Assembly: GCA_011321845.1 (NCBI GenBank)
Contig: DROQ01000096.1
Coordinates: forward strand, 21,181 to 85,180
DNA: 64,000 nucleotides
Direction: 5' to 3'
Origin: Planctomycetota bacterium
Lineage (GTDB): Bacteria > Planctomycetota > UBA1135 > GCA-002748355
Of this stretch, positions 40,646 to 50,163 are shown piece after piece (the first letter of the stretch is position 1; each line of letters begins with the position of its first letter). The translations under genes were made by a program, and so were the position numbers. Below the pieces are notes generated by a model. The model was not told the DNA's origin and ran no database searches. It worked only from the letters and a program-made list of their open reading frames with translations.

Positions 40646-40682
40646 GTTGACAGCCAGTGATCCCGGCCCGACACTCTCCAGC

Positions 40683-41354
40683 ATGAAGCTCAACGTCTCC
40701 GAAGCAGCCAACCTCCTCCAAGTCTCCGAACGGACCATCCGTCGGTGGATTGACATCCTCGGCCTCCCCGCCACCGAGGGAGAAGATGGGCCGGAGTTCC
40801 ACCGCAGGGAACTGATCGAATGGGCGGACGCGCACAGCTTTCATCTCGCCAAGGAGGTCCCAGGCGAAAAAGACGCCACTCCTCCCAGCATCCAAGAGGC
40901 TTTGGAACAGGGCGGGATCCATCACCAGGTCCCGGGAAAAAGCGTCGAGGAATGCCTGGAACAGGTCTCCAGATTGCTCCACCTCCCCGACCCCATCGAC
41001 CGCGTCTTTTTCCACCATGTCCTTTTGGCACGCGAGGACCTCGCCTCCACCGGGATCGGAGAAGGGATTGCCATCCCCCATGTCCGGGCACCCTTGGTGC
41101 TCCATGTGGACGTCCCCACACTCGGCCTCTTCTTTCTCGAATCCCCGGTGGACTGGGGAGCCATCGACAACAAACCGGTTGAAATCCTCTTCGCCCTCGT
41201 CAGCCCCGGAGTGCGCCAGCACCTTGGCCTCCTCTCCAGGATCTCCTTCGCGGTCCGTGACCCCGAATTTCACAACCTCCTCAAGGAACGCGCCTCTGGC
41301 CAGGCACTCCTCGAGGCGGCAGGAAGCATCGATCAGAAATTGGCCCAAAGGTAA
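40683..41354 (+). CDS. HTH (excisionase/MerR-like) - PTS EIIA (fructose/Ntr-type) fusion
   Basis: MKLNVSEAANLLQVSERTIRRWID; GIGEGIAIPHVR active-site His motif. Confidence 0.82.
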   Translation: MKLNVSEAANLLQVSERTIRRWIDILGLPATEGEDGPEFHRRELIEWADAHSFHLAKEVPGEKDATPPSIQEALEQGGIHHQVPGKSVEECLEQVSRLLHLPDPIDRVFFHHVLLAREDLASTGIGEGIAIPHVRAPLVLHVDVPTLGLFFLESPVDWGAIDNKPVEILFALVSPGVRQHLGLLSRISFAVRDPEFHNLLKERASGQALLEAAGSIDQKLAQR

Positions 41355-41361
41355 AACAACA

Positions 41362-42459
41362 ATGCTCGCGATCCTCTTCTCCACCGCCCCCCTCCTCCTC
41401 AACGGGGCTCTCCCCCCCACTCCTCAGAACGGAAAGGCTTCCAAGCCCGCCCAGGAGGAAACCGCCAGGTTTCAAAACTATGCCTTCCAGATTCCGAAAG
41501 AGTGGAGAAAGGCCAAGACCCAAGGAAAAACGCTCCGCTGGGTCCTGGTTGGAAAAAACGGAAAAAGCCTCTCCATGAGCATGGGAACTCTGGAAACCAG
41601 ACTCAGCCCGCAACAATACCTGGTGGACCGACTCGGTAGACTCGGAGGAAAAGCGACGCCCAAGTACTATGGAGGCGACTCCTCGGGAATTCCCTACCTC
41701 GGGGTGGAGTTCCTGATGAACGCGGGAAAAGAAAAAGACCAGCGTACCCGGACTCTCATCGCCGTCTTCAGCCCGGGCTCGAAGAAAATCCGTTTCGTCG
41801 CCACAGGGGATGGAGACCTCCTTTTGAGCCAGCGGGCTGCCATCAAACGCCTACTCTTTACCTTCCGAGGCTGGGGCAAGCCCCTCCCTCAGAGGCTTCC
41901 CGATCCCGAGCCGGCCAAGCCCCGCTCCATGCCCAGCCTTTCCTCCCCGGGCCCTACCGCATCCCGGCCCTCGAAGAGTGGCGTGGCTCCTTCCAAGCCG
42001 ATCAGCGGCCAACCCAAAGGTTGGAACCGGACCAAGGTCATGGACCTGACCCTCTTCTTCCCCAAGGCTTGGGTCCAACGCCAACCTTCGAACAACATGC
42101 GGCTTCTTGAGCTACACCTCAAAGGCTCAGACGGCGAAGGAGTCCTCGTGGCATATTACTTTGGGCCTTCCAGTGGTTCCATCCGGATGAACCTGGACCG
42201 ATGGAAGGGGCAATTCCAGGATCCCAAGAACGTCCAGGAGAAGGAGATCAAGGGTGCCCGCTTCAAGACCACCCTACTGAGTTTGGATGGGATCTATGGG
42301 GGTGGGATGAGCGGAAAAAAGATCCAGGGCCGCAGCCGCCTCTTCGCCTGGATCACTCGCACTCCCAAGGGACCCTTCTACTTCAAGTTGGTCGCCCCCA
42401 AAAAAACCGTGGACCAATGGGAGGCGGACCTGCTCAAGGTCGCGCAACAGATCCGCTGA
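41362..42459 (+). CDS. Hypothetical exported protein
   Basis: Signal peptide MLAILFSTAPLLLNGALPPTP; start at internal ATG of the longer ORF. Confidence 0.65.
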   Translation: MLAILFSTAPLLLNGALPPTPQNGKASKPAQEETARFQNYAFQIPKEWRKAKTQGKTLRWVLVGKNGKSLSMSMGTLETRLSPQQYLVDRLGRLGGKATPKYYGGDSSGIPYLGVEFLMNAGKEKDQRTRTLIAVFSPGSKKIRFVATGDGDLLLSQRAAIKRLLFTFRGWGKPLPQRLPDPEPAKPRSMPSLSSPGPTASRPSKSGVAPSKPISGQPKGWNRTKVMDLTLFFPKAWVQRQPSNNMRLLELHLKGSDGEGVLVAYYFGPSSGSIRMNLDRWKGQFQDPKNVQEKEIKGARFKTTLLSLDGIYGGGMSGKKIQGRSRLFAWITRTPKGPFYFKLVAPKKTVDQWEADLLKVAQQIR

Positions 42460-42519
42460 CAGGTTTACCTGTAGGATTGGTTCTGACAGGGTCGCTTGCA
42501 GGGGGGAGGCGACAGTCCT

Positions 42520-42882
42520 CTACTGGCGGAGGGATTCGATGCGCCCAGCCTGGTCCAGGATCTGGGTGATCCGGAGGCCGTAGCAGTCATCCACCATGAC
42601 GACTTCACCGCGGGCAATCAGCTTGCCGTTGACCCGGAGATCCACGGGCTCTTCGGATTTCTTGTCGAGAGGGAGGATGCTCCCGGGACCCAGTTCCAGG
42701 ACCTGATCCAAGTTCATCTCCGCCCGGCCCACCTCGACCGAAATGGGGATGGGGACATCCAAGAGAAGGTCCAGATTCTGGCGCTCGGCCTGAGCCCCTT
42801 CACCGCCCTCCAGAGGGCCAAAGTCCACAGCTTGGGCTGTTACTTCGGGATTTGCCTGTTCTTCGCTCATTTCTTCCTCCAC
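42520..42882 (-). CDS. fliN: Flagellar motor switch protein FliN
   Basis: LLLDVPIPISVEVGRAEMNLDQVLELGPGSILPLDKKSEEPVDLRVNGKLIARGEVVMVDD. Confidence 0.96.
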   Translation of the reverse strand: MEEEMSEEQANPEVTAQAVDFGPLEGGEGAQAERQNLDLLLDVPIPISVEVGRAEMNLDQVLELGPGSILPLDKKSEEPVDLRVNGKLIARGEVVMVDDCYGLRITQILDQAGRIESLRQ

Positions 42883-42884
42883 CG

Positions 42885-43886
42885 TTATCCCTTGTGCACC
42901 ACCTCAAGAATTTTGGTGGCATACCGCCTTCCACGGGTGCCCAGCACACCCCGGAATTTCGTTTTCCCTTGAACCGGGATGTTCAGGAGATCTCCCGGTT
43001 TTGTCGTAAGTGAAAGGACATCGCCGGTCTTCAAGGCCAGGATGTCCCGAAGCTTCAATTCCATCTCCCCGAGGAGAACCTTGAGGCCCATGGGGATGTT
43101 CAAGACCGTCTCGGTCAAGAGGTTCCGATAAGCTCCCTCCTTTCCACCATCCGAAAGGAAACGAGAACTCTCCAAGGCTCCGAGATGCGGCTCCAGGGCG
43201 GCGTAGGGGACAGCCAGCCGAAGATCCCCGAAAAGAGGGTTTCCCGACACCTGGAAATGAAGAGCGAGGATGACTTCCTGGGCGGGGAGTACCTGGGCGA
43301 GCGTCGGGTTGGTGTAGCGAGCGATGACCTTGGGCTCGACCTGCACCATCTCCCCGAGCCCCTCCTGGATGTGGACGAGTAGAGGCTGCAAGAGGGCGTC
43401 CGCGACCTCGTACTCCGCTTCCGAAAGATCCTGAGGGCAGGTGTGGACCTCTCCCGTCCCACCAAGGATCCGATCCACTGCGCCATAAAGAAGCTCAGGA
43501 GAAACGGTCAGGATCGAAGGAAAGCGCAGCGGGTCCATCTGGAGGACGTAGGTTCCCGTTGGATTGTCCAAAAGGGAGAGCCAACTCGAGAAACGGAGCT
43601 GCTCCACGCCCACGCAATCGCAGCTCGCATCCAGCCGGAGCCGCTCCGCGATCGCGGACCCCATTTTCCGCGAGACCATCTCCTGGATCCGGGCGAGGAC
43701 CTGGAGCTGAGCCCGGGTAAACCGGTTCGGTTTCAGGAGATCAAGTTCGGAAACCTTGTAAGAACCCTGGGACTCTCCGCCCGAAAAATCGAGGCTTTCG
43801 GCCTCCTCCAGCTCCTCGGGCATTCCCTCGTTCTGAAAAAGATCGAGGAGGGCGTCGATCTCGGCATTTGAAAGGATCTCTTCCAC
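42885..43886 (-). CDS. fliM: Flagellar motor switch protein FliM
   Basis: LSNAEIDALLDLFQ; SWLSLLDNPTGTYVLQMDPL; C-terminal SpoA-like domain. Confidence 0.94.
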   Translation of the reverse strand: MEEILSNAEIDALLDLFQNEGMPEELEEAESLDFSGGESQGSYKVSELDLLKPNRFTRAQLQVLARIQEMVSRKMGSAIAERLRLDASCDCVGVEQLRFSSWLSLLDNPTGTYVLQMDPLRFPSILTVSPELLYGAVDRILGGTGEVHTCPQDLSEAEYEVADALLQPLLVHIQEGLGEMVQVEPKVIARYTNPTLAQVLPAQEVILALHFQVSGNPLFGDLRLAVPYAALEPHLGALESSRFLSDGGKEGAYRNLLTETVLNIPMGLKVLLGEMELKLRDILALKTGDVLSLTTKPGDLLNIPVQGKTKFRGVLGTRGRRYATKILEVVHKG

Positions 43887-43907
43887 GGGCGTTTCCGAGC
43901 AGTCGGC

Positions 43908-44405
43908 CTACTTGATCAAGTATTCGTCAAAGTAAACGTCGGTCACCTTGGCGTGGGCTTCTTCGGGGTTGGGGAAGAAGGTCTCGTTCAGGATGTCCCG
44001 CATCTCCAACTTGAGTTGCAAGGCGTTATCCCCCCCCGTGAGTTCATCCACCTTTTTTCCCAACAGGAGAATCTGGATCCTGCTCCGGGCCTTGGGCATC
44101 CCCTCAAGAATGATACCTTGGGCCTTGAGATCATCTTCTGCCTTGTACTCGAAGGAGATCCCGATCTTGGCGACATTCCTGCGGGTCCCCGGATTGAAAG
44201 TCCAAGAGAGCTTATCGGGCCAAACCTTGGCTGGAAAGCTATCCAAGTCGACCGACTTCTTCTCATCCTCTGGTTTTTTGGGTGCGGTCATGGCAACAAC
44301 ACCCACCGCCCCGCCAACCACGAGGATCACCCCTAAAAGGATTGGAAGTACCTTGGACTTCCCACCTTCGTTTTCGCCGTCTTTCTTTTCCTTGTCGTCG
44401 GCCAT
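43908..44405 (-). CDS. fliL: Flagellar basal body-associated protein FliL
   Basis: Single TM, conserved FliL C-terminus LKLEMRDILNETFF..VTDVYFDEYLIK, synteny. Confidence 0.85.
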   Translation of the reverse strand: MADDKEKKDGENEGGKSKVLPILLGVILVVGGAVGVVAMTAPKKPEDEKKSVDLDSFPAKVWPDKLSWTFNPGTRRNVAKIGISFEYKAEDDLKAQGIILEGMPKARSRIQILLLGKKVDELTGGDNALQLKLEMRDILNETFFPNPEEAHAKVTDVYFDEYLIK

Positions 44406-44571
44406 CTGTCCATTCCTTCACATCTGGAAATCGGATTGGCTCTGGCTCGCACGATCCATGGTCTCGAACCATCCGTGCCAGTCGGGAAAAAAGGTGCCCG
44501 AATCGCGCCACTTCCCTTTGTTATCGGCACTTGGGGCTCACGACTTGCGTGGGATCCCGAACAAAGAGGAG

Positions 44572-45240
44572 CTAGCGTTTTCGGATCACTCGAATCGATA
44601 GAGTCCTCCAGGCGCCATTCTTGGCTTGCTTGGCCCGCAAAACGCCGGCAGAGGGCCGCAGCTCCGCAGTACATCCCACCTCCCGGAGAAACCGCAGAAC
44701 GTTCTGGCAGCGCTGAGCCGCCAGATCCAGGGGAATCATGCTCTCGATAAAGCTGGCATACGTTCGAAACTCCACGGTGAAATCCCCGCCGTTGAGGCTC
44801 CTGGATAACTCGTCCAGATAGGCCAGGCCCTTCTGGGGGATCTCGGCCGAATGGTGGGCGAAGACAAAGGGGGCCGTCATCTCGATCTCTTCGGTGGCCT
44901 CCAGTTTTTCGCTTCGACTCTTGTGGAGTTCCACCTCGTCCCCCGTCCTTTCCTCCTCCGTCAACTCCCCCGGAGTCTTGTCCTGCTTCAGATACTGGGG
45001 TCTTGGGGCGTTGTTCTTGGCAAGGTATTTGGATCCCTCGAGGAGCCCCCCATTGCCCACTGTCGAATAGATCGCATTGGCCATGGACCCTCTCATGGCC
45101 TCCAGGAGCCCCGCCTGCTGTTGCTGAGCATAAACATTGAGAAGGATGAAGAACACCAGCAACAGGGTCATGAGGTCGGCAAAAGTCGCCATATAGGCGG
45201 GAACCCCGGCTTTTTTTTCTTCTTTGACTTCTACCGCCAT
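44572..45240 (-). CDS. MotB-type stator protein, second copy, divergent OmpA-like domain
   Basis: AYMATFADLMTLLLVFFILLNVYA plug/TM with Asp; C-term FTVEFRTYASFIESMIPLDLAAQRCQNVLRFLREVG. Confidence 0.85.
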   Translation of the reverse strand: MAVEVKEEKKAGVPAYMATFADLMTLLLVFFILLNVYAQQQQAGLLEAMRGSMANAIYSTVGNGGLLEGSKYLAKNNAPRPQYLKQDKTPGELTEEERTGDEVELHKSRSEKLEATEEIEMTAPFVFAHHSAEIPQKGLAYLDELSRSLNGGDFTVEFRTYASFIESMIPLDLAAQRCQNVLRFLREVGCTAELRPSAGVLRAKQAKNGAWRTLSIRVIRKR

Positions 45241-45959
45241 CAGCGCCCTTCCTTCCCTGCGGATTCTTTGGGGAGGACCAACAGCTCCACTCTTCGGTTT
45301 TGGGACTGTTCCTCGTCTCCGATTCCCCGGGTTCTCGGGTGCCGATCCCCCTCCGAACGGATGGTCACCATCTCGAATTGAACTCCTTCCAACCCCATGA
45401 TGCGGGCCACCCGTCTCGCCCTCGCAAGAGCGAGGGCGTCGTATCCTCCCAGCTTGGAATCTTTATCGGAGATCGTGTCGCAATGTCCTTCGATCACAAA
45501 GCGGCGTCCCCGATGCAATCGAAGGCGACGCCCCAGCTTTCGGATCTCCTCTTCGAAGCTGGCGGAGGGCCGATCATCCCCCGGTGCGAAACAACTCACC
45601 GTGGTAGGAACGATCCTCACCCCTCCATCCAGGGTCTTGTCCGAGATTACAAAACCATCCAGTTTCCGGATCTGATTTTCCAAGTCGGGGTTGGCTTTGT
45701 CATCCGGTCGAGAGACCCCCGAATCCGCCCGGTATTCCAGGGTGGGCGTTTCCATCAAATCGGGCTTGTTCTTCTGGTCCTTCCCAATGATCCCGAAGCC
45801 GCCTTTGACCATGTCCATCACCTTGTTCAGGGTGTCAGTCTCTTGGGTGGTAAAGGTCAGCATCATGATGAACAGAGTCACCAGGAGGGAGACGAGATCC
45901 GAGAAGGTAACCAGCCATTCGGGCGCGCCCTCTGGTGGGTCTTCTTCAGGTACGTCCAT
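45240..45959 (-). CDS. motB: MotB-type stator protein, first copy, OmpA domain
   Basis: EWLVTFSDLVSLLVTLFIMMLTF; FVIEGHCDTISDKDSKLGGYDALALARARRVARIMG. Confidence 0.9.
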   Translation of the reverse strand: MDVPEEDPPEGAPEWLVTFSDLVSLLVTLFIMMLTFTTQETDTLNKVMDMVKGGFGIIGKDQKNKPDLMETPTLEYRADSGVSRPDDKANPDLENQIRKLDGFVISDKTLDGGVRIVPTTVSCFAPGDDRPSASFEEEIRKLGRRLRLHRGRRFVIEGHCDTISDKDSKLGGYDALALARARRVARIMGLEGVQFEMVTIRSEGDRHPRTRGIGDEEQSQNRRVELLVLPKESAGKEGR

Positions 45960-45983
45960 CGCATCCTCCAGGACTATGCCCGA

Positions 45984-46751
45984 TCAACTCGACTCGACAG
46001 CTTCCCGGTCTTTGGGTGACAGGAAAGACTTCAACTTTTCTTTGACAAGGGCTGGCTTGTCTCCCGCTTGGATCGCGATGATTCCCTCCACCATCAGCCC
46101 CTTTAGAGCGACCTCTTCCTTGGAACGGTTATCCAACTTGGTTGCGAAGGGGATGTAAAAGAGGTTCGCTGTAAAAGCTCCGTAAAAGGTAGTCAAAAGG
46201 GCCACCGCCATACCTGCCCCGATCGCGCTGGGGTCGGACATGTTCTGGAGCATTTGGATCAACCCGATCAAGGTGCCGATCATTCCAAAAGCTGGGGCCA
46301 TGGAACCCATGGTTTCGAGGATGGATTTTCCCTGCGAATGCCTACCCATGAGATTGACCAGATCGATCTCGAGAATCTCCCGGACGGTTGGGCCCGGAAA
46401 ACCATCGATGATCAACCGGAGCCCCTTTTTCATGAATTCATCGTCCAGTTCCTCCAGTTTCTCCTCGAGCGCAAGGAGCCCTTCCTTTCGAGCAAGGTTG
46501 GAGTAAGAGACGATCCTTTCGATCTCCTCGGTAGGAGTGGGCAGAGGATAGAGGAGAACCTTTTTCACCACCCCCATGACCGAGAGGACGGCGGAGAGCT
46601 TGAAGCAGGTCAAAACCGAAGCGATCGTGCCCCCCATGACGATCATGACCGAAGGCGAATCCCAGAAGATGGAGATCGGGCCCCCCATCATGATCGCGAC
46701 AAGCACAAGGACCAAACCCAGGATAACCCCGATCAGTGACGCGAGATCCAT
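45984..46751 (-). CDS. motA: Flagellar motor protein MotA
   Basis: MDLASLIGVILGLVLVLVAIMMGG; SMAPAFGMIGTLIGLIQML; AVALLTTFYGAFTANLFYIPFATKL. Confidence 0.95.
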   Translation of the reverse strand: MDLASLIGVILGLVLVLVAIMMGGPISIFWDSPSVMIVMGGTIASVLTCFKLSAVLSVMGVVKKVLLYPLPTPTEEIERIVSYSNLARKEGLLALEEKLEELDDEFMKKGLRLIIDGFPGPTVREILEIDLVNLMGRHSQGKSILETMGSMAPAFGMIGTLIGLIQMLQNMSDPSAIGAGMAVALLTTFYGAFTANLFYIPFATKLDNRSKEEVALKGLMVEGIIAIQAGDKPALVKEKLKSFLSPKDREAVESS

Positions 46752-46935
46752 GCGGTCCTTCCCCCCTTCTTGGCCAGATACGACTTATCCCAATGGAGAC
46801 GAAGTCCCCATTTCCCATAGGAGAGAAATCGGCTGTTCCCCATCCGGACTGTTCAAAACCACAACAGCCCAGCCTCATGGGGGCTTCGGCTCTACTTGGA
46901 AGTCCCCATTCCCTGCTGAAAACCCCCGCGGGTTC

Positions 46936-47742
46936 TCATTTGGGGCGGATCAATTTGATGGCTTTTTGGATGAGTTGAGCGCCTCGTTGGGTATCCATGA
47001 TCTCCAGGATCTTGGCCGCGGCTTCGGGGTCCATGGTAACAAGGATTTTCACGGCAAGGTCTTCCTTGTCCGGAAGGAACTCAAGAAGGACTTCCGAAGC
47101 CTTCTGTGGCTTCATCAGAGCAAGAGAAACAGCCTGGCGCTTCAGGTTTTTCAGCTCGCTCTTCTTGAGAATTGTGATGTCAGCCTGGAAACGTGTCTTC
47201 AGAGTTTTCAAATCCTGGATTTTTCGATCCACTTCTTCCATCTTCCGAAGAACATTGTCCATCTCCTTTCGGATAGACGCCCTTCGGTCTTCGATGTCCG
47301 ACTCTTGCAATTGGAGTTCGAACTCCCTGGTCTTGATGGAGGCCTTCTTCGCGAGGAGCTGGTCCTTGAGTTCTTCCGCCGATCGATAGAACTCCAGGAT
47401 TTCCTCTCTAGTGGTCTGTGGGACAAAGCTTTTCAGAGTGAAGAGCCGCTTTTTTCGGACGCGGTCCGCTGAAACGATATGAACATCCTTTTTTGCGGGC
47501 TTCTCCTGCTCTTGCTTAGGCTCCTTCTTTTTTGGTTTTTCTTTCACTGCCGAGGCATCGATGGGCCCGAATTCATCGGATTCGGGGGGTTCGGGTTCTT
47601 TCAGGAATTGGTTCAAGACAGGAACAGAACGAACTCCTTCGGGGTTGAGTCTCCCGGCGACTCCAAGGAGTCCTACGACAGAAGCTCCAAATACCGCCAC
47701 CCCGGCGGTCGCCAATCCCATGCCCGCAATGACACCTTTCAT
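46936..47742 (-). CDS. MotE-like protein (coiled coil plus MgtE N-like C-terminus)
   Basis: TM N-term, coiled coil, LVTMDPEAAAKILEIMDTQRGAQLI. Confidence 0.8.
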   Translation of the reverse strand: MKGVIAGMGLATAGVAVFGASVVGLLGVAGRLNPEGVRSVPVLNQFLKEPEPPESDEFGPIDASAVKEKPKKKEPKQEQEKPAKKDVHIVSADRVRKKRLFTLKSFVPQTTREEILEFYRSAEELKDQLLAKKASIKTREFELQLQESDIEDRRASIRKEMDNVLRKMEEVDRKIQDLKTLKTRFQADITILKKSELKNLKRQAVSLALMKPQKASEVLLEFLPDKEDLAVKILVTMDPEAAAKILEIMDTQRGAQLIQKAIKLIRPK

Positions 47743-47753
47743 GCCTCACATCC

Positions 47754-48206
47754 TTATTGAAAAAGAGAACTGTCTCTCTCCTGGGGAGGTCTTCCCCTCG
47801 ACAAGGAGGCAAGCTCCTCGATCTGATTCTGTTCCCACTTGGCTTGCTCAGACATCCAAGCATCCCGCCGAATCTCCCTGAGGCGGTCCAGGGCTTTGCG
47901 CTCCCTGTAGACTTCCAACCAATCCGACTCGATCTCTGCCAGGATCGCTTCGGACCTCCGGATCCGGAGCCCCAAGTTTCGGAGAGAATCTCCGAGGCGC
48001 ATCCAATAGGTCTTCCATATTCCCGCTTGCGCCCCCATTCGGGCCATTTCACTCTCCGCTTCTTTTCGGGCTGCTTCCAGACGTTCCCTTTGCTGCAGGA
48101 GGAGTTCATGCTCGGCCTGAGCCCGCGCAAATTGGATCCGCTTGGTCTTCTCCGTACGAGAGACCAACTTCCGAACCTTCTCCAGACGAAAGACGAAACG
48201 CTTCAT
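47754..48206 (-). CDS. fliJ: Flagellar export protein FliJ
   Basis: FRLEKVRKLVSRTEKTKRIQFARAQAEHELL coiled coil and position after fliI. Confidence 0.88.
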   Translation of the reverse strand: MKRFVFRLEKVRKLVSRTEKTKRIQFARAQAEHELLLQQRERLEAARKEAESEMARMGAQAGIWKTYWMRLGDSLRNLGLRIRRSEAILAEIESDWLEVYRERKALDRLREIRRDAWMSEQAKWEQNQIEELASLSRGRPPQERDSSLFQ

Positions 48207-48235
48207 TGCCCCTTCTTATCGGCAAAATAGGAGGT

Positions 48236-49552
48236 CTAGGATGAGCCCAGGCCCGACGTCAGCCGTTCCATGAGCTGCTGGGTCTCCGCCAGGCTCCGGT
48301 CCTCGGATCCCTGATAGAGCAACTCCTGGATCCCCGGCATGAGATCGATGGCAAGATCCAGTTCGGGATCGGCCCCCCTCTTCCAAGCGCCGACCTGGAT
48401 TAAATCCCGGTTTTCCTCATAGATCGAGAGGGCCTTACGAAGGAGCCGTGCCTTGGAAACAAGCTCGGGAGGCACGATCCGATCCATAAGACGACTCACC
48501 GATCCAAGGATGTCGATCGCGGGGAAATTCCCTCGGGAGGCGATCTTGCGATCCAGGATGATGTGCCCATCCAGGAGCCCTCGAACGGTGTCTGAAACGG
48601 GCTCGTTGAGGTCGTCTCCTTCGACGAGGACCGTGAGCATCCCGGTTATCGTACCCCTCCCCCCTGTCCCCAGGCGCTCTACAAGCCGTGGAAGTGTGGC
48701 GAAAAAGGAAGGCGGATATCCTCGAAGGGTAGGAGGCTCTCCCGCCGCCAACCCAATTTCCCGGGAGGCAGCGGCGAACCGGGTTACGGAATCCATCATG
48801 AAGAGAACGTTCTTTCCCTGATCCCGAAAGTATTCGGCGATCGTGACGGCAGAGAAGCTCGCCTTGTAGCGGAGGAGTGGCGAGGCATCGCTTGTCGCAA
48901 CGATCAAAACCGACTTTGCCATCCCCTCGGGTCCCAAGACTCCTTCGACGAAATCCTTGACCTCACGGCCACGCTCTCCGATGAGAGCGATGACGTTGAC
49001 ATCTGAACTTGCGCCCCTGGCGATCATCCCCAGGAGAGTGGACTTGCCAACACCTGAGCCGGCAAAGATCCCGATTCTCTGACCGAGTCCATTGGTCAAG
49101 AACCCATCAATGGCGGAGATCCCTGTTTCAATGGGGGCGACAATCGGTTGACGTTCCATGGGGGAGGGAGGATCCCGCTGGACATCCAGTTCCTTTCCCC
49201 GAGGGGCGGGCCCCCCATCCAGGGGCCTTCCCAACCCATCCAATACTCTCCCGAGACATTCGTCCCCCACCCGGATGGAGAGAGGGCTCCCCGTCTGCTT
49301 GACGGGGTCTCCCGGGGCAACCCCCAGAGCGTTCCCGATAGGCATCAATACCGCGTGTCCACGGGAAAAACCTACGATTTCCGCGGGGACCGCTCCACTC
49401 TTGGCAGAAACCAGGCACAGCTCGCCCAAGGCAGCTTCCAGGCCCACGGCCTCCATCGTGATACCGGAGAGCCCTGTAATCTTGCCGATCTGCTCCCGCC
49501 GAGGGACCTCCTGTCCCAAGCTCAAGACCTGTTCCCAGCCGGGAAGATTCAT
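48236..49552 (-). CDS. fliI: Flagellum-specific ATP synthase FliI
   Basis: GIFAGSGVGKSTLLGMIAR, ALIGERGREVKDF; start at 49552 (ATGA with fliH). Confidence 0.97.
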   Translation of the reverse strand: MNLPGWEQVLSLGQEVPRREQIGKITGLSGITMEAVGLEAALGELCLVSAKSGAVPAEIVGFSRGHAVLMPIGNALGVAPGDPVKQTGSPLSIRVGDECLGRVLDGLGRPLDGGPAPRGKELDVQRDPPSPMERQPIVAPIETGISAIDGFLTNGLGQRIGIFAGSGVGKSTLLGMIARGASSDVNVIALIGERGREVKDFVEGVLGPEGMAKSVLIVATSDASPLLRYKASFSAVTIAEYFRDQGKNVLFMMDSVTRFAAASREIGLAAGEPPTLRGYPPSFFATLPRLVERLGTGGRGTITGMLTVLVEGDDLNEPVSDTVRGLLDGHIILDRKIASRGNFPAIDILGSVSRLMDRIVPPELVSKARLLRKALSIYEENRDLIQVGAWKRGADPELDLAIDLMPGIQELLYQGSEDRSLAETQQLMERLTSGLGSS

Positions 49553-50163
49553 GCGCCCAACTCTCCACGGATTTTTTGGACCATCCCCTCCAAAACCGTA
49601 CGAGGGTCCTGAACAATCCTGCAATGGTTGCTTTCAATCCTGCAAGATCCGACAGGAACGGTTGGATCCACCTGGTATTCGACACGGCCCACGGAACCCT
49701 CTGCCCCATCGTCCTTTCCGTTTCCCATCCGTTCGAGCACAAGGCCCAGGTCCTGAGGATTCAAATAGATCGTAAGTTGCCCGCTCCCCACGCCCACGGC
49801 ATGGGAGAGCGAGTCCCGGATGGTCGCGACAAGGTCGTAGTTCCCTGCCTCCAACTCCCTCCCCAAAGCTTCCCCAGCCAAGCGAAGGGCGAGTTCCAAA
49901 ACATAAGAAGCCCATTCGTCCAACCGACTCTCAACGAGCCCCCGCAACTCCGGCAGGGTTCTTTCAATGCTCTGGAAGACTCGTTGGACAGCCTCTCGCT
50001 CCTGTTCTTCCTTCCGGACCTTTTCGAGAACAGGGTCGTAAACCTGGTTAGCAGCGTTCTGGGCGGGGTCCATAGCGAGCGGTTCACAGATTCCTTCCCC
50101 AATGGCCTGGGAAAGGCGAACCTGGTGGAGCCTCGCTGGAAAGCGAAGAGTAACAGACTTCAT
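49549..50163 (-). CDS. fliH: Flagellar assembly protein FliH
   Basis: VDPTVPVGSCRIESNHCRI C-terminal FliH/YscL pattern, synteny. Confidence 0.88.
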   Translation of the reverse strand: MKSVTLRFPARLHQVRLSQAIGEGICEPLAMDPAQNAANQVYDPVLEKVRKEEQEREAVQRVFQSIERTLPELRGLVESRLDEWASYVLELALRLAGEALGRELEAGNYDLVATIRDSLSHAVGVGSGQLTIYLNPQDLGLVLERMGNGKDDGAEGSVGRVEYQVDPTVPVGSCRIESNHCRIVQDPRTVLEGMVQKIRGELGA

